Assembly: GCF_003345525.1 (NCBI RefSeq)
Contig: NZ_QQNH01000015.1
Location: 1-64,000 of the forward strand
Length of the DNA: 64,000 bases
Origin: Pelagibacterium lacus
GTDB taxonomy: Bacteria; Pseudomonadota; Alphaproteobacteria; Rhizobiales; Devosiaceae
Direction: 5' to 3'
Shown here piece after piece: positions 45,964 through 58,132 of the stretch. Within the stretch, counting starts at the first letter, position 1; each line of letters opens with the position of its first letter. A program made the translations under genes and the position numbers. The notes under the pieces were generated by a model. It ran no database searches. It worked only from the letters and a program-made list of their open reading frames with translations, and had not been told where the DNA came from.

Positions 45964-46854
45964 ATGATGAACGCCAACGCTTCCCTCACCGCCCCCAGCG
46001 TCCCCGCCGACCCGAACGGCGCGGACATCGATTACCGCACCATCGCCCGGGCGATCGAATACCTTTCGACCCCCGGATCGGGCGACATCGCCGGTTTGGC
46101 GCATGCGCTCTCGATGAGCGAGCGGCAACTGGTCGAGCTGTTCCGCCGCTGGTGCGGCCTGTCGCCCAAGAGCTTCGCCCAGGCCGTGGCGCTGGACCAT
46201 GCGCGCAAATTGCTGCGCGATAATCTGAGCGTGCTCGATACGACCTATGAGGTCGGCTTGTCGGGACCGTCGCGCCTGCACGATCTCTTCGTCGCCTATG
46301 ATGCGGTGCCCCCCGGCATCTATCGCGCCCAAGGCGCCGGTCTCGATGTCACCTGGGGCTATGCCCCCTCGCCCTTCGGCGTGGTGTGCCTGATGACCAC
46401 CCAATATGGGGTGGCAGGAATCGCCTTTGCCGAGGAGTGGGACGATGCCAATGCCTTCGAGGATCTGGCGCGGCGCTGGCCCAATGCCGCCTTCCGCCGC
46501 GACGACGCGGCGATCGCCCCGGTGGCGCGGCGCATCTTCGATCCGGCGCAATGGGACCCCGAGCAGCCAGTGCGGCTGGTGATGATCGGCTCCCAGTTCG
46601 AGATCAAGGTCTGGGAAACCCTGCTCAAGGTTCCGCCCGGGCGGGCCGCGACCTATGGCGAGGTGGCCCGGGCCGTGGGCCGGCCCAATGCGGCGCGGGC
46701 CATCGGCCGCGCCGTGGGGCGCAACCCCATCTCCTTCGTCGTCCCCTGCCATCGCATCGTGGGCTCGACCGGCGCCCTCACCGGCTATCACTGGGGCATC
46801 GCCCGCAAGCGCGCCATTCTGGGCTGGGAGGCGGGGCTGGTCGCGCAGCAATAG
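45964..46854 (+). CDS. Helix-turn-helix / O6-methylguanine-DNA methyltransferase fusion (Ada-like)
   Basis: A 296-residue protein with an AraC-type helix-turn-helix (about 20-110) and a C-terminal MGMT domain (about 125-290). The acceptor cysteine motif FVVPCHRIVGSTGAL puts Cys262 as the alkyl receiver; GRAATYGEVARAVG is the DNA-binding helix. It lacks the Ada N-terminal zinc/methyl-phosphotriester domain, so it is not full Ada. Likely repairs O6-alkylguanine; whether it regulates genes is unknown. ATG 45964 is used; a GTG lies two codons upstream. Confidence 0.9.
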   Translation: MMNANASLTAPSVPADPNGADIDYRTIARAIEYLSTPGSGDIAGLAHALSMSERQLVELFRRWCGLSPKSFAQAVALDHARKLLRDNLSVLDTTYEVGLSGPSRLHDLFVAYDAVPPGIYRAQGAGLDVTWGYAPSPFGVVCLMTTQYGVAGIAFAEEWDDANAFEDLARRWPNAAFRRDDAAIAPVARRIFDPAQWDPEQPVRLVMIGSQFEIKVWETLLKVPPGRAATYGEVARAVGRPNAARAIGRAVGRNPISFVVPCHRIVGSTGALTGYHWGIARKRAILGWEAGLVAQQ

Positions 46855-46881
46855 GCGCCGCGCCCGGTCCTCGTTTCGACC

Positions 46882-47496
46882 CTAGAGTTCTTGCGTCGAA
46901 ACCCGTTCGCCATCGGCGCCGATGCCATAGACGATGGGCGCGCCGGTGGCGATTTCGCGCTTGAGGATCGCGTCCTCGTCCAGCCCTTCGAGTTGCATGA
47001 CCAGGGCGCGCAGGGAATTGCCATGGGCGGTGACCAGAACCGTCTTGCCGGCCTTGAGCAGCGGCTCGATCTCGGCCTGGTAATAGGGCAGGACGCGGGC
47101 CGCGGTGTCCTTGAGGCTTTCCCCGCCCGGCGGGGGCACGTCATAGGAGCGGCGCCAGACATGGACCTGCTCCTCGCCCCATTTTTCCCGCGCATCGTCC
47201 TTGTTGAGCCCGGACAGGTCGCCGTAATCGCGCTCGTTGAGCTTGTGGTTGCGGGTGATGACCAGATCGGTGATCCCCATTTCCTCGAGCATCAGGTCGA
47301 GAGTGTGCTGGGCGCGGACGAGCGCCGAGGTGAAATAGGCATCGGGCACGATCCCCCGCGCCTTGAGGGCCTGACCGGCCTTGCGGGCCTCGTCGATGCC
47401 CTGTTCGGTGAGGCCGGGATTGCGCCAGCCGGTGAAGAGGTTCTCAAGATTCCATTGGCTCTGGCCGTGGCGAACGAGGATCAGCGTACCGGTCAT
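46882..47496 (-). CDS. gpmA: 2,3-bisphosphoglycerate-dependent phosphoglycerate mutase
   Basis: A 204-residue dPGM interconverting 3- and 2-phosphoglycerate. [18 protein letters not shown] carries the catalytic His10; [27 protein letters not shown] and [13 protein letters not shown] follow. It directly abuts the dapB stop on the minus strand. Shorter than the 250-residue E. coli enzyme, as usual in alphaproteobacteria. Confidence 0.95.
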   Translation of the reverse strand: MTGTLILVRHGQSQWNLENLFTGWRNPGLTEQGIDEARKAGQALKARGIVPDAYFTSALVRAQHTLDLMLEEMGITDLVITRNHKLNERDYGDLSGLNKDDAREKWGEEQVHVWRRSYDVPPPGGESLKDTAARVLPYYQAEIEPLLKAGKTVLVTAHGNSLRALVMQLEGLDEDAILKREIATGAPIVYGIGADGERVSTQEL

Positions 47497-48321
47497 TCAA
47501 TTGCGTCCTTCTGGTGAAAGGCCGAGCACATCGGCCATGGAATACAGCCCCGCCGGGCGCGTGCGGGCCCAGAGCGCGGCCTTGAGCGCGCCATCGGCGA
47601 ACAGGCCCCTGTCGCGCGCCGAATGGGAGAGGGTGACGGTTTCCGCCATGGAGGAAAACAGCACCGAATGCTCGCCAACGATGCCACCCCCGCGCAGGCT
47701 GGCAAAGCCGATCGTTCCCGGCGTCCGGGCCCCGGTGTGGCCGTCGCGCACCGTGACCGCGGTGTCGGCCAGCGCGACGCCGCGCCCCTCCGCCGCCGCC
47801 TCCCCGAGCAGCAGCGCCGTGCCCGAGGGGGCATCGACCTTGTGCCGGTGGTGCATTTCGAGGATCTCGATGTCGAAATCGATGTCGAGCGTCGTCGCCG
47901 CCAGTTGGACCAGCGCGGCGAGGAGATTGACCCCGAGGCTGAAATTTCCCGATTTGACGATGCGGGCGCCCCGCCCCGCCGCCTCGGCAATCCGCGCATC
48001 GTCCTCCGGGGTGCAGCCGGTGGTGCCGATGATGTGGACGAGGCCCCTCTTCGCGGCGCGTTGCGCCAGATCGACGCTGGCCGCGGGAGCTGTAAAATCG
48101 AGGATGGCATCCACCTGCCCGAGCAGGGCGTCGAGATCGTCGCCGATGACAACGCCGAGCGGTTCGAGGCCGGCGAGGCTGCCGGCATCCTTGCCGATGC
48201 TGTCGGCCCCGGGTCGGTCGATGGCGGCGGCCAACGCCGTTTCGGGATGCGCCGCGACGGCGCGGATGCTGGCTAGACCCATGCGCCCGCCGGCGCCGAC
48301 TATGCCGATCCTGAAATCCAT
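47497..48321 (-). CDS. dapB: 4-hydroxy-tetrahydrodipicolinate reductase
   Basis: A 274-residue reductase of lysine/diaminopimelate synthesis. The NAD(P) loop GAGGRMG lies at 9-15; [14 protein letters not shown] contains the active-site His and substrate Lys; [11 protein letters not shown] is a family segment. It lies immediately upstream of gpmA, with pyrF 10 bases before it. Confidence 0.95.
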   Translation of the reverse strand: MDFRIGIVGAGGRMGLASIRAVAAHPETALAAAIDRPGADSIGKDAGSLAGLEPLGVVIGDDLDALLGQVDAILDFTAPAASVDLAQRAAKRGLVHIIGTTGCTPEDDARIAEAAGRGARIVKSGNFSLGVNLLAALVQLAATTLDIDFDIEILEMHHRHKVDAPSGTALLLGEAAAEGRGVALADTAVTVRDGHTGARTPGTIGFASLRGGGIVGEHSVLFSSMAETVTLSHSARDRGLFADGALKAALWARTRPAGLYSMADVLGLSPEGRN

Positions 48322-48331
48322 GCGCTGTCCC

Positions 48332-49018
48332 CTATGCCGTGGCCATTTCGACGAGGATCGCCTCGGCGGCCTTTCTGGGATCGGGCGCGGCGACGATGGG
48401 GCGGGCCACTACCAGATGGCTGGCCCCGGCGCCCAGCGCCTCGGCGGGGGTCATCACCCGCTTCTGGTCGCCGGCCGGGCTGCCCGAGGGGCGGATGCCG
48501 GGGGTGACGATGGCCATGTCGGGGCCGACGATGCCGCGCACGGTCTCGGCCTCGAAGGCCGAGGCGACGATGCCGCCCATGCCGGCGTCGCGAGCCTGTT
48601 GCGCGCGGCGGGCCACCAGGGCCTCGATGGGCATGCCGTAGCCGGCTTCCGCCAGATCGGCCTCGTCCATCGAGGTGAGGACGGTGACGCCGAGCAGACA
48701 CAGCCCCGAGCCCTCGGCGGCCTTGACCGCCGCTGCCATCGCCTTTGGATAGGCGTGGAGCGTCAGCATGGCCGCGCCGGTCTCGGCGAAGGCGGCGACG
48801 CCCTTTTCCACCGTGTTGTCGATGTCGAGCAGCTTGAGGTCGAAGAACACCTTCTTGCCGGCCCGGATCAGCTCCCGCCCGATGGTCAGCCCGTCGCCGC
48901 CGTAAAAGAGCTGATAGCCGATCTTGAAATACTGGACGCTGTCGCCGAGGCGGGAGATGATCTCCTCTGCCTCATAGCGCGAGCCGACATCCAGTCCGAC
49001 GATCAGGTCTCCGGCCAT
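48332..49018 (-). CDS. pyrF: Orotidine 5'-phosphate decarboxylase
   Basis: A 228-residue TIM-barrel decarboxylase making UMP. The catalytic [10 protein letters not shown] has Asp60, Lys62 and Asp65; TPGIRPSG near 180 binds phosphate. The ATG at 49018 has GGGGAG upstream; the frame is open further but belongs to other genes. It precedes dapB on the minus strand. Confidence 0.95.
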   Translation of the reverse strand: MAGDLIVGLDVGSRYEAEEIISRLGDSVQYFKIGYQLFYGGDGLTIGRELIRAGKKVFFDLKLLDIDNTVEKGVAAFAETGAAMLTLHAYPKAMAAAVKAAEGSGLCLLGVTVLTSMDEADLAEAGYGMPIEALVARRAQQARDAGMGGIVASAFEAETVRGIVGPDMAIVTPGIRPSGSPAGDQKRVMTPAEALGAGASHLVVARPIVAAPDPRKAAEAILVEMATA

Positions 49019-49097
49019 GGCAATCTCCCCTGCGCGATGCTTGCCGGCTCGATGCCACGACTTGGCGCCGAGCGCAAGGGTGGCGCGCCGGCGCCCT

Positions 49098-49649
49098 TCA
49101 AATCCCGCCGCGGGAAAAATGGGTGAGTTCGGAGACCATCTGGTCGATCTTTTGCACGGCGCCGGCCTCGGCGATCTGGCCATCGGGGGAAAAGGCCGAG
49201 GAATGGGGCCCGACGCCGAGCAGGGTGGGGACCACCAGGGCGCCGATCTTGGAGAGCGAATCGCGCAGATGGCTCTGGGCCCAGATGGTGCCGTAGCGGC
49301 CCGAGGAGACCCCGCCAATGCCGAACACCGTGTGACGGAAAGGCGAGGGCTTCTGCCGCGACAGCCAGGCGATGGTGTTGACCATGAGCGGGGGCAGGCC
49401 GCCATTGTATTCGGGCGTGGCGATAAAGACGATGTCGTGGGTCCGGAACAGTTCGGCCAGCCGCCCCGCCGCCTCGGGAACCGCATGGGGCTCGAGATCC
49501 TCGTTGAAGATCGGCATGTCGAAATCGGCCAGCGAGATCGAATTGACCGCAACGCCGGCCGTGGCCAGCTTGCCGTCGACCGCGTCCTGCAGCTTCTTGT
49601 TGAACGAACCGGTGCGGATCGAACCGGAAAGGGTGAGCGCGCTGGGCAT
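49098..49649 (-). CDS. NADPH-dependent FMN reductase
   Basis: A 183-residue flavodoxin-fold reductase (ChrR/AzoR-like NADPH-FMN family). [16 protein letters not shown] near 6 is the FMN phosphate loop, and [19 protein letters not shown] the second FMN site. Substrate (quinone, chromate or azo dye) unknown. GGAG precedes ATG 49649. It stands between dnaJ and pyrF. Confidence 0.92.
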   Translation of the reverse strand: MPSALTLSGSIRTGSFNKKLQDAVDGKLATAGVAVNSISLADFDMPIFNEDLEPHAVPEAAGRLAELFRTHDIVFIATPEYNGGLPPLMVNTIAWLSRQKPSPFRHTVFGIGGVSSGRYGTIWAQSHLRDSLSKIGALVVPTLLGVGPHSSAFSPDGQIAEAGAVQKIDQMVSELTHFSRGGI

Positions 49650-49715
49650 GGGGCCGTCTCCTTGGTGGACGGCGCGAGGATAGGCAGGCCGCCTCGGGGA
49701 CGGCAAGCCCCATTG

Positions 49716-50843
49716 CTAGCCGAACATATGCTTGAGCTTGTCGAAGAAGCCTTCCGAGCCCGGTGAGGTCTCGCGGCTGGACAGCTCCTGGAATTCCTCC
49801 AGCAGCTCGCGCTGGCGCTTGCTGAGCTTTTGCGGCGTCTCCACCTCGAGCTGGACGTAGAGATCGCCGACCTGCTGGCTGCGCAAAACCGGCATGCCCT
49901 TGCCCTTGAGCCGCACCCGGGCACCGGGCTGGGTGCCCTCGCCGACCTTCACCTTGGCGCGGATGCCGTCGAGCGTGGGCACTTCGAATTCCCCGCCCAG
50001 GGCAGCGGTGATCATCGAGATCGGCACCTTGGCGTAGAGATCGGCGCCGTCGCGCTGGAACAGCTGATGGGGCTTTAACGAAACGAAGATATAGAGGTCC
50101 CCGGCCGGCCCGCCGCGCACCCCGGCCTCGCCCTCGCCGCCCAGCCGGATGCGGGTGCCGTCCTCGATGCCCTTGGGCACGTCGACCGAGAGGGTGCGCG
50201 AGGTCTGCTTGCGGCCCTGGCCGTGGCAATCGGTACAGGGCTGGTCCATGGTCTCCCCGCGCCCATGGCACTGGGGACAGGTCTGCTGGATGGTGAAGAA
50301 GCCCTGCGCCGCGCGCACCTTGCCGTGGCCACCGCACATGCGGCAGGTTGAAAACCCGGTGCCCGGCTTGGCGCCGGAGCCGTCGCAGGTTCCGCACTGG
50401 GTGAGGGTCGGCACGTCGATGTCGACCGTGGTGCCGGTAAAGGCGTCGTCGAGGTCGATCTCGAGATTGTAGCGCAGATCCGAGCCGCGCTGGCGGCCGT
50501 CGCGCTGGCGCTGGCCGCGCGCCCCGCCCATGAATTCGCCGAAGATGTCCTCGAAGATGTCGGACATGGAGGAGGAGAAATCCGAGCCGAAGCCTTGCCC
50601 GGCGCCCCCGCCGCCATTGGCGAAGGCGGCATGGCCGAACCGGTCATAGGCGGCGCGCTTCTGCGGGTCCTTGAGCGTATCGTAGGCTTCCGAGACTTCC
50701 TTGAACTTGTGCTCGGCCTCGGCATTCCCCGGATTGCGGTCCGGGTGGTATTGCATGGCGAGCTTGCGATAGGCGGATTTGAGCGCGGTGGCGTCGCAGC
50801 CCTTGTCGACCCCGAGCACCGAATAGAAATCGGCTTTGGACAT
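49716..50843 (-). CDS. dnaJ: Chaperone DnaJ
   Basis: A 375-residue class A J-protein, co-chaperone of DnaK. The J-domain HPD is at 33-35; a Gly/Phe-rich region follows (about 78-100); four zinc motifs [24 protein letters not shown] and CTDCHGQG lie in the middle; the C-terminal substrate domains follow. It is 272 bases downstream of dnaK on the minus strand, with a terminator-like hairpin between, so it may also have its own promoter. Confidence 0.97.
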   Translation of the reverse strand: MSKADFYSVLGVDKGCDATALKSAYRKLAMQYHPDRNPGNAEAEHKFKEVSEAYDTLKDPQKRAAYDRFGHAAFANGGGGAGQGFGSDFSSSMSDIFEDIFGEFMGGARGQRQRDGRQRGSDLRYNLEIDLDDAFTGTTVDIDVPTLTQCGTCDGSGAKPGTGFSTCRMCGGHGKVRAAQGFFTIQQTCPQCHGRGETMDQPCTDCHGQGRKQTSRTLSVDVPKGIEDGTRIRLGGEGEAGVRGGPAGDLYIFVSLKPHQLFQRDGADLYAKVPISMITAALGGEFEVPTLDGIRAKVKVGEGTQPGARVRLKGKGMPVLRSQQVGDLYVQLEVETPQKLSKRQRELLEEFQELSSRETSPGSEGFFDKLKHMFG

Positions 50844-51038
50844 GTTCTAGAACTTCCCCGTGTCGCGGCGGGGGCAAATCATGGACGGATGCAAGATCAT
50901 CTCTTGTGCCAAACCAACCGTTCGTTGTCGTTGAGCGCGTCAGGCCCCGGCACGATGCCGGCCCTGCCATGCGTCTTAGGTAATGATGCCCGGCGCCTGT
51001 TACCATAGCCGGAGGCAGGAAGACCAGCGGGCGGTGCT

Positions 51039-51054
51039 GATTCACGTGAAACCG
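51039..51054. other. parS: Weak parS-like site 6
   Basis: TGATTCACGTGAAACC has the core TTCACGTGAAAC with two differences from consensus. It lies in the dnaK-dnaJ gap. Confidence 0.45.
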
Positions 51055-51072
51055 GGCCCCTGCCGGAAAAGA

Positions 51073-51096
51073 CAGTGCCGCCCGGAGGCGGCACTG
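51073..51096 (-). terminator. Terminator after dnaK
   Basis: CAGTGCCGCC and GGCGGCACTG form a perfect 10-bp stem with a 4-base loop; on the minus strand it is followed by TCTTTT. It begins 20 bases after the dnaK stop. Confidence 0.75.
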
Positions 51097-51115
51097 AAAG
51101 GGTGTTGCAGCCGGA

Positions 51116-53026
<1,911 letters not shown>

Positions 53027-53178
53027 TTTTAATGCCTCACTTTCACGAGCGAACCCCGGATTTGGCCTTCCGTCCCCGACGCGCCCGTTTCGAGCGGCGT
53101 CGCGTCGGAGGATGGGCGGCCGGGTCCCTCTGCTCTGGGATGCTGATCCTGTCCTTGCCCGTTACCGGGCTTGGCTGG

Positions 53179-53209
53179 CTATATAAGGAGGTGCCCGCTG
53201 CCCTTCAAG
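53179..53209 (-). promoter_or_regulatory. RpoH (heat-shock) promoter for dnaK
   Basis: On the minus strand CTTGAA (53209-53204), 16 bases, then CTTATATAG (53187-53179), close to the alphaproteobacterial RpoH consensus CTTG-N17/18-CYTATNTNNG. It faces dnaK. Start of transcription near 53172. Confidence 0.75.
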
Positions 53210-53312
53210 CATACTGGCGCCAAGAAGGGCCTTTTTGCCCCAGGCTCGCGATTGCGCCCGGTTTATGCGAGGGTAGAGCGGCCAAACCGCCACGCATCCC
53301 GGAAGGAAACCC

Positions 53313-53654
53313 ATGCGATCGATCCCCCTCGCGCTGCTGGCCGCCCTGGTCGTGCTGCTGCCCGGGGCGGGCGCGGCGCAGCCGGTCTCGGACGAGGCCG
53401 ATCGCCTGTTGTGGTGCGCTTCGGCCTTCCGTCTCATGGGAGCGGTGGCCGAAACCCCGTCCGAGAGCGACAGGGCCGTTGCGGCCAGCGAGATGCTCAC
53501 GCTCAAGGCGGCTGAACACCTCCATACCGAGGGGGTTTCCCAGGCGCAGGCCGCGCACCTTCCGGCCCAGTATGACGAACGTGTGGTCGCCGAACTGGAG
53601 ACCGGCGCGCTCTCCTATGCGGGAGAAGACTGTAGCGCTGCCCTGGATCCCTGA
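53313..53654 (+). CDS. Small exported protein of unknown function
   Basis: A 113-residue protein with a clear signal peptide (about 1-22, ending GAGAAQ). The mature part has two cysteines (about 35 and 107) that could form a disulfide, and is otherwise polar/helical. I do not recognise a family. It lies between dnaK (divergent) and grpE (convergent), starting 103 bases beyond the dnaK promoter; a bidirectional terminator follows. Confidence 0.7.
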   Translation: MRSIPLALLAALVVLLPGAGAAQPVSDEADRLLWCASAFRLMGAVAETPSESDRAVAASEMLTLKAAEHLHTEGVSQAQAAHLPAQYDERVVAELETGALSYAGEDCSAALDP

Positions 53655-53658
53655 TGAA

Positions 53659-53685
53659 AAAAGCCCGCCGGGTGGGCGGGCTTTT
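53659..53685. terminator. Bidirectional terminator between the small exported gene and grpE
   Basis: AAAAGCCCGCC and GGCGGGCTTTT form an 11-bp stem with a 5-base loop. T-runs follow in both directions; the minus-strand run (TTTTTT) is stronger and would end grpE. Confidence 0.85.
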
Positions 53686-53706
53686 GACAAAAGACGAGCG
53701 TGACGG

Positions 53707-54339
53707 TCAGGCGGATTTGTCGATGCTTTCGCCCGGGGCGGGCTGCTCGGCGTCCGGCGTTGCCGCCTTGCCGCCGCCCTTGGAGACGCCGACCATGGCC
53801 GGGCGCAGCACGCGCTCGCCAATGGCGTAGCCGGCCTGTACCACCTGCACCACCGTGCCGTCGGGAACGCTGGCATCGGGCACTTCGAACATGGCCTGGT
53901 GCCGGTGGGGGTCGAATTTCTCGCCCTGCGCCTCGATGGGGGTGACGCCGTTCTTTTGCAGCAGGCGCTGCATTTCGCGCTCGGTCATCTCGATCCCCTC
54001 GATGAGGGATTTGAGCGTGCCTTCGGCCGCCTCGCGCGCCTCGGCGGGGATGACCATCAGGGCGCGGGAGAGATTGTCGGTGGCGACGAGCATGTCGCGC
54101 GCAAAGCCGGCAATGGCGTAGGAGCGGGTATCGGCGATCTCGCGCTCGGTGCGCTTGCGCAGATTGTCCATTTCCGCCGCCGTCCGCAGCACCTGGTCGC
54201 GCAGTTCGGCCTTTTCGGCCTCGAGCTGGACGATGAGGTCTTCGGGGCTGGGGTCGCCTGCCGGGGCGTCCACCGTTTCGGCTGCCTCGCGTTCGACCTG
54301 CTCATTGGGTTCGGGCGTCGGATTGTCGTCGCTCATCAT
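53707..54339 (-). CDS. grpE: Nucleotide-exchange factor GrpE
   Basis: A 210-residue GrpE, releasing ADP from DnaK. A long coiled-coil N-terminal helix (about 35-95) leads to [12 protein letters not shown] and the beta-domain signature [20 protein letters not shown]. The tail beyond 190 is low complexity. ATG 54339 is used; ATG 54336 is equally possible. A RpoH-type promoter lies in the gap after hrcA. Confidence 0.95.
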   Translation of the reverse strand: MMSDDNPTPEPNEQVEREAAETVDAPAGDPSPEDLIVQLEAEKAELRDQVLRTAAEMDNLRKRTEREIADTRSYAIAGFARDMLVATDNLSRALMVIPAEAREAAEGTLKSLIEGIEMTEREMQRLLQKNGVTPIEAQGEKFDPHRHQAMFEVPDASVPDGTVVQVVQAGYAIGERVLRPAMVGVSKGGGKAATPDAEQPAPGESIDKSA

Positions 54340-54376
54340 GGGTCTCTTTTACCGCTGGGGGATGGTGTGTTGCCCG

Positions 54377-54407
54377 CCATATCGGCCAAGGGGCACGAGA
54401 TTTCAAG
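54377..54407 (-). promoter_or_regulatory. RpoH (heat-shock) promoter for grpE
   Basis: On the minus strand CTTGAA (54407-54402), 16 bases, then CCGATATGG (54385-54377), the same spacing as at dnaK. One mismatch (G for T) in the -10 core. It lies between hrcA and grpE and would drive grpE. Confidence 0.6.
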
Positions 54408-54417
54408 CCCGATGCAC

Positions 54418-55515
54418 CTATAGCTCGCCCTTCTTGGAGATCAGCCGGGAGACCACATGCGCGGTGTAATCGACCACCGGGACGATGCGCGCATAGTTGA
54501 GCCGGGTCGGGCCGATGACGCCGAGGACCCCCACCACCTTGTCATTGGCGTCCTTGTAGGGCGAGAGCACCACCGAGGAGCCCGAGAGCGAGAACAGCTT
54601 GTTTTCCGAGCCGATGAAGATGCGCACCCCTTGCGCGGTTTCCGCATCGTTGAGGAGTTCGATCAGCCCCTGCTTGCTCTCGATCTCGTCAAAGAGTTGG
54701 CGCACCCGTGCCAGGTCCTCCGACGCCATGGCGTTGTCGATCAGATTGGCGCGGCCGCGCACGATGAGGGTGGGGGACGGGCTTTCCGCCTCGATCATCG
54801 AGGCCAGCCCCGCATCGACCAGCCGCCGCGCGATGGTGTCGAGCTCGGCGCGCTGGGATTCGCTCTGGCGGCGGATCGAATCGCGCGCCTCCCTCAAGGT
54901 CTTGCCCACGATGTGATGGGCGAGGAAATTGGACGCCTGGGTGAGCGCGCTGGCGGTCAGCCCCGGCGGCAGCGGGATGATGCGGTTTTCCACCTGTCCG
55001 TCCTGGCCGACCAGGATCGCCATGGCCCGTTCCGAATCGAGGCGCACGAATTCGAGATGGCGCAGCACCATGTCGGCCTTGGCCGCGATCACCATGCCGG
55101 CCCCGTGGCTGAGCCCGGACAGCAGCGCGCTGGCCTCGTGGAGCAAGTCCTCGACCCGCCCCGAACGCCCGCCGCCGGAAATGTTGCGGGCGATCTGGTC
55201 GCGCTCGCTTTCGTCCATGGCCCCCACTTCGAGCATGGCGTCGACGAAAAAGCGCAGCCCTTCCTGGGTGGGCGCGCGCCCGGCCGAGGTATGGGGCGCG
55301 GCGATCAGCCCCAATTCCTCGAGATCGGCCATGACATTGCGTACCGAGGCCGGGGAAAGCTGGGTGTCGAGCATCTTCGAGATGGCGCGCGAGCCCACCG
55401 GCTCGCCGGTCTCGATATAGCGCTCGACCAGGCGCCGGAAGATGTCCTGGCTGCGCGCCGAGAGCGCCTCTAAAAATTCAGACGAATTTATCCGGGTTCT
55501 GTCCATATTCACCAT
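54418..55515 (-). CDS. hrcA: Heat-inducible transcription repressor HrcA
   Basis: A 365-residue repressor of groESL-type genes that binds CIRCE. The N-terminal winged helix (about 15-85) includes EPVGSRAISKMLDTQLSPAS; the GAF-like middle and DnaK-like insertion follow to KDANDKVVGVLGVIGPTRLN near 330. No CIRCE was seen in the window; its targets are elsewhere. It lies upstream of grpE and divergent from rph. Confidence 0.95.
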   Translation of the reverse strand: MVNMDRTRINSSEFLEALSARSQDIFRRLVERYIETGEPVGSRAISKMLDTQLSPASVRNVMADLEELGLIAAPHTSAGRAPTQEGLRFFVDAMLEVGAMDESERDQIARNISGGGRSGRVEDLLHEASALLSGLSHGAGMVIAAKADMVLRHLEFVRLDSERAMAILVGQDGQVENRIIPLPPGLTASALTQASNFLAHHIVGKTLREARDSIRRQSESQRAELDTIARRLVDAGLASMIEAESPSPTLIVRGRANLIDNAMASEDLARVRQLFDEIESKQGLIELLNDAETAQGVRIFIGSENKLFSLSGSSVVLSPYKDANDKVVGVLGVIGPTRLNYARIVPVVDYTAHVVSRLISKKGEL

Positions 55516-55620
55516 TTAGGAGAATTCCGGTTTATCGCCAAGAGACCTGCGCTTGTTCAGGCCCGGAGGACGCGTTAAGAGGCTGGTAACCATTCAACCA
55601 TTCCCGGGGATCAAAGTTTC

Positions 55621-56343
55621 ATGCGGCCAAGCGGACGGGCTTTCGACCAGATGCGCGACGTGACCATCCAGATGGGCGTCGCGCCGCAAGCGGAGGGCTC
55701 GTGCCTCATCGGCTTCGGACGCACGCGGGTGCTGTGCACGGCGAGCGTGGAGACCAGCCTGCCGCCCTGGCGGCGCGGACAGGGGCTGGGCTGGGTGACC
55801 GCCGAATACGGCATGCTGCCCCGCGCCACCGGCACGCGCACCCGGCGCGAGGCGACCGCCGGCAAGCAATCGGGCCGTACCCAGGAAATCCAGCGCCTGA
55901 TCGGTCGTTCCCTGCGCGCCGTGGTCGACATGGCGGCGCTGGGAGAAAACCAGATCATCCTCGATTGCGACGTGCTCGAGGCCGATGGCGGCACGCGCAC
56001 CGCCGCGATCACCGGGGCCTTCGTGGCCCTGAGCGAAGCGATCGGCTGGATGAAGGCGCGCTCGCTCCTCAAGGGCGACCCGATTCGCGATCACGTGGCG
56101 GCGGTCTCCTGCGGCGTCTATCGCGGCACCCCCCTGCTCGATCTCGACTACCTCGAGGATTCCGAAGCGGAGACCGACGCCAATTTCGTCCTGACCGGGG
56201 CGGGAAAATTCGTCGAGATCCAAGGGACGGCCGAGGGCGAGGCCTTTTCCATCGAGGAACTCAACCAATTGATCGGACTGGCGCACAAGGGCATTGGCGA
56301 ACTGGTGGCCCTGCAAAGGGCGGCGCTGGAGGCGAGCCGATGA
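55621..56343 (+). CDS. rph: Ribonuclease PH
   Basis: A 240-residue phosphorolytic exoribonuclease trimming tRNA 3' ends. [19 protein letters not shown] near 26 and [17 protein letters not shown] near 100 match the family; the phosphate site and [11 protein letters not shown] follow. First gene of the coupled rph-rdgB-hemW set; divergent from hrcA. Confidence 0.96.
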   Translation: MRPSGRAFDQMRDVTIQMGVAPQAEGSCLIGFGRTRVLCTASVETSLPPWRRGQGLGWVTAEYGMLPRATGTRTRREATAGKQSGRTQEIQRLIGRSLRAVVDMAALGENQIILDCDVLEADGGTRTAAITGAFVALSEAIGWMKARSLLKGDPIRDHVAAVSCGVYRGTPLLDLDYLEDSEAETDANFVLTGAGKFVEIQGTAEGEAFSIEELNQLIGLAHKGIGELVALQRAALEASR

Positions 56344-56972
56344 GCTTCACCCTCAAGCGCGGCGACCGGCTGGTGCTCGCCACCCACAATGCGGGCAAGC
56401 TGGCCGAATTCAAGGACCTCCTCGCCGATTTCGGCCTCGATATCGTCTCGGCGGGCGAACTGGGCCTGCCCGAGCCGGAGGAAACCGGCACCACTTTCGT
56501 CGAGAACGCGCGCTTGAAGGCCCATGCGGCCGCCAGTGCCACCGGCCAGATGGCGCTCTCGGACGATTCGGGGATTTCCGTCGATGCGCTGGACGGCGCG
56601 CCGGGGGTCTATACCGCCGACTGGGCCGGGGTGCCGCGCGATTTCGGCAAGGCCATGCAGAAGGTCGAGGATCTGCTGCGCGAAAAGGGCGCCACCGACC
56701 CGGCCCGCCGCACCGCCCAGTTCAACGCCGTGCTCTGCCTCGCCCATCCCGATGGCACCGACATGCTGTTCACCGGCATCGCTTCGGGCACGCTGGTCTG
56801 GCCGCCGCGCGGCGAAAGCGGGCATGGCTATGATCCCATGTTCCGGCCCGACGGGCATGAGCTTACCTTCGGGGAGATGAAGGCGGAGGAAAAGCATTCC
56901 TGGGCGCCGGGAGAGGAAGGCCTCTCCCATCGGGCCCGCGCCTTCGCCAAATTCGTCGAGGCGGTATTTTGA
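56340..56972 (+). CDS. rdgB: XTP/dITP pyrophosphatase (RdgB/HAM1)
   Basis: A 210-residue pyrophosphatase that removes deaminated purine triphosphates. [17 protein letters not shown] near 14 is the nucleotide-binding motif and [18 protein letters not shown] near 76 the metal site. Its ATG overlaps the rph stop (ATGA) and its own stop overlaps hemW (TTGA). Confidence 0.95.
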   Translation: MSFTLKRGDRLVLATHNAGKLAEFKDLLADFGLDIVSAGELGLPEPEETGTTFVENARLKAHAAASATGQMALSDDSGISVDALDGAPGVYTADWAGVPRDFGKAMQKVEDLLREKGATDPARRTAQFNAVLCLAHPDGTDMLFTGIASGTLVWPPRGESGHGYDPMFRPDGHELTFGEMKAEEKHSWAPGEEGLSHRARAFAKFVEAVF

Positions 56973-58120
56973 GCGTCAACACGCAATTCGGGGTCTATGT
57001 CCATTGGCCGTTCTGCGCCGCCAAATGTCCCTATTGCGACTTCAACTCCCATGTGCTGCGAGGACCGTTCGACGAGGAGAGCTTCGTAAAGGCCTATGTG
57101 CGGGAGATCGAGGCCACGGCCCGGCGCGCCCCGGAGCGGCTGGTGGAATCGGTGTTTTTCGGCGGGGGAACGCCATCGCTGATGCAGCCCTCCTCGGTGG
57201 GCACCATTCTCGACGCGATCGGCAAGGCCTGGCTGGTCTCGGACACCGTCGAAGTGACGCTGGAGGCCAATCCGACCTCGGTCGAGGCCGAGCGCTTTCG
57301 CGGCTACCGCCATGCGGGGGTCAACCGCGTGTCGCTCGGCGTCCAGTCCCTGCGCCCCGAACCGCTGGCCCGGCTGGGGCGGCTGCATTCGGTGGAGGAT
57401 GCGGTGGCCGCCGTGCGGCTGGCGCAATCGATCTTCGAGCGCTCGAGCTTCGACATCATCTATGCCCGCCCCGACCAGACGCTGGAGGATTGGGAGGAGG
57501 AACTGACCGAGGCGCTGGCGCTGTCGGAAGGACATCTGTCGCTCTACCAGCTCACCATCGAATCGGGCACGCGCTATTTCGACCTGTTCCAGGCCGGAAA
57601 GCTCAAAATGCCCTCGGAAGACCTTTCCGCCGACATGTTCGAGCTGACCCAGGCCCTCACCGCCTCCTATGGGCTGCCGGCCTATGAGATTTCCAACTAC
57701 GCCCGCCCCGGGCAGGAAAGCCGGCACAATCTCATCTATTGGCGCTATGGCGAATATGCCGGCATCGGCCCGGGGGCCCATGGGCGGCTGATCATGGGCG
57801 GGGCGCGCCACGCCACCGCCGCCGAGCGCATGCCGATGAAATGGTGGGAAAAGGTGATGGAGACCGGCGACGGGCTGGTCACCGACGACACGCTCACCTG
57901 GGACGAGGAGGGCGACGAATACCTGGTCATGGGCCTGCGCCTGCGCGAGGGGATCGACCCGGCCCGCTATCAGGCGCTGGCCCGCCGGCCGCTCACCGCC
58001 ACCCAGATCGATTTTTTAAAGGGCATCGGTTTCATCGAAACCCTTGCCAACGGGCATTTGCGGGTGACCGACAAGGGCTGGCCGGTGCTCGACGCGGTGG
58101 TCGCCGACCTCGCGGCCTAG
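56969..58120 (+). CDS. hemW: HemW (radical-SAM haem chaperone, HemN-like)
   Basis: A 383-residue radical-SAM protein. The cluster motif is CAAKCPYC with Cys16, Cys20 and Cys23. [12 protein letters not shown] and [19 protein letters not shown] are HemW segments. HemW is thought to insert haem rather than act as coproporphyrinogen oxidase. It begins with a TTG coupled to the rdgB stop, as in many alphaproteobacteria. Confidence 0.93.
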   Translation: MSVNTQFGVYVHWPFCAAKCPYCDFNSHVLRGPFDEESFVKAYVREIEATARRAPERLVESVFFGGGTPSLMQPSSVGTILDAIGKAWLVSDTVEVTLEANPTSVEAERFRGYRHAGVNRVSLGVQSLRPEPLARLGRLHSVEDAVAAVRLAQSIFERSSFDIIYARPDQTLEDWEEELTEALALSEGHLSLYQLTIESGTRYFDLFQAGKLKMPSEDLSADMFELTQALTASYGLPAYEISNYARPGQESRHNLIYWRYGEYAGIGPGAHGRLIMGGARHATAAERMPMKWWEKVMETGDGLVTDDTLTWDEEGDEYLVMGLRLREGIDPARYQALARRPLTATQIDFLKGIGFIETLANGHLRVTDKGWPVLDAVVADLAA

Positions 58121-58132
58121 AACCGGACTTTC

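Noticed and set aside
53027-55620. CIRCE operator near dnaK, grpE or hrcA
   Set aside because: No TTAGCACTC / GAGTGCTAA pair is visible in these gaps.
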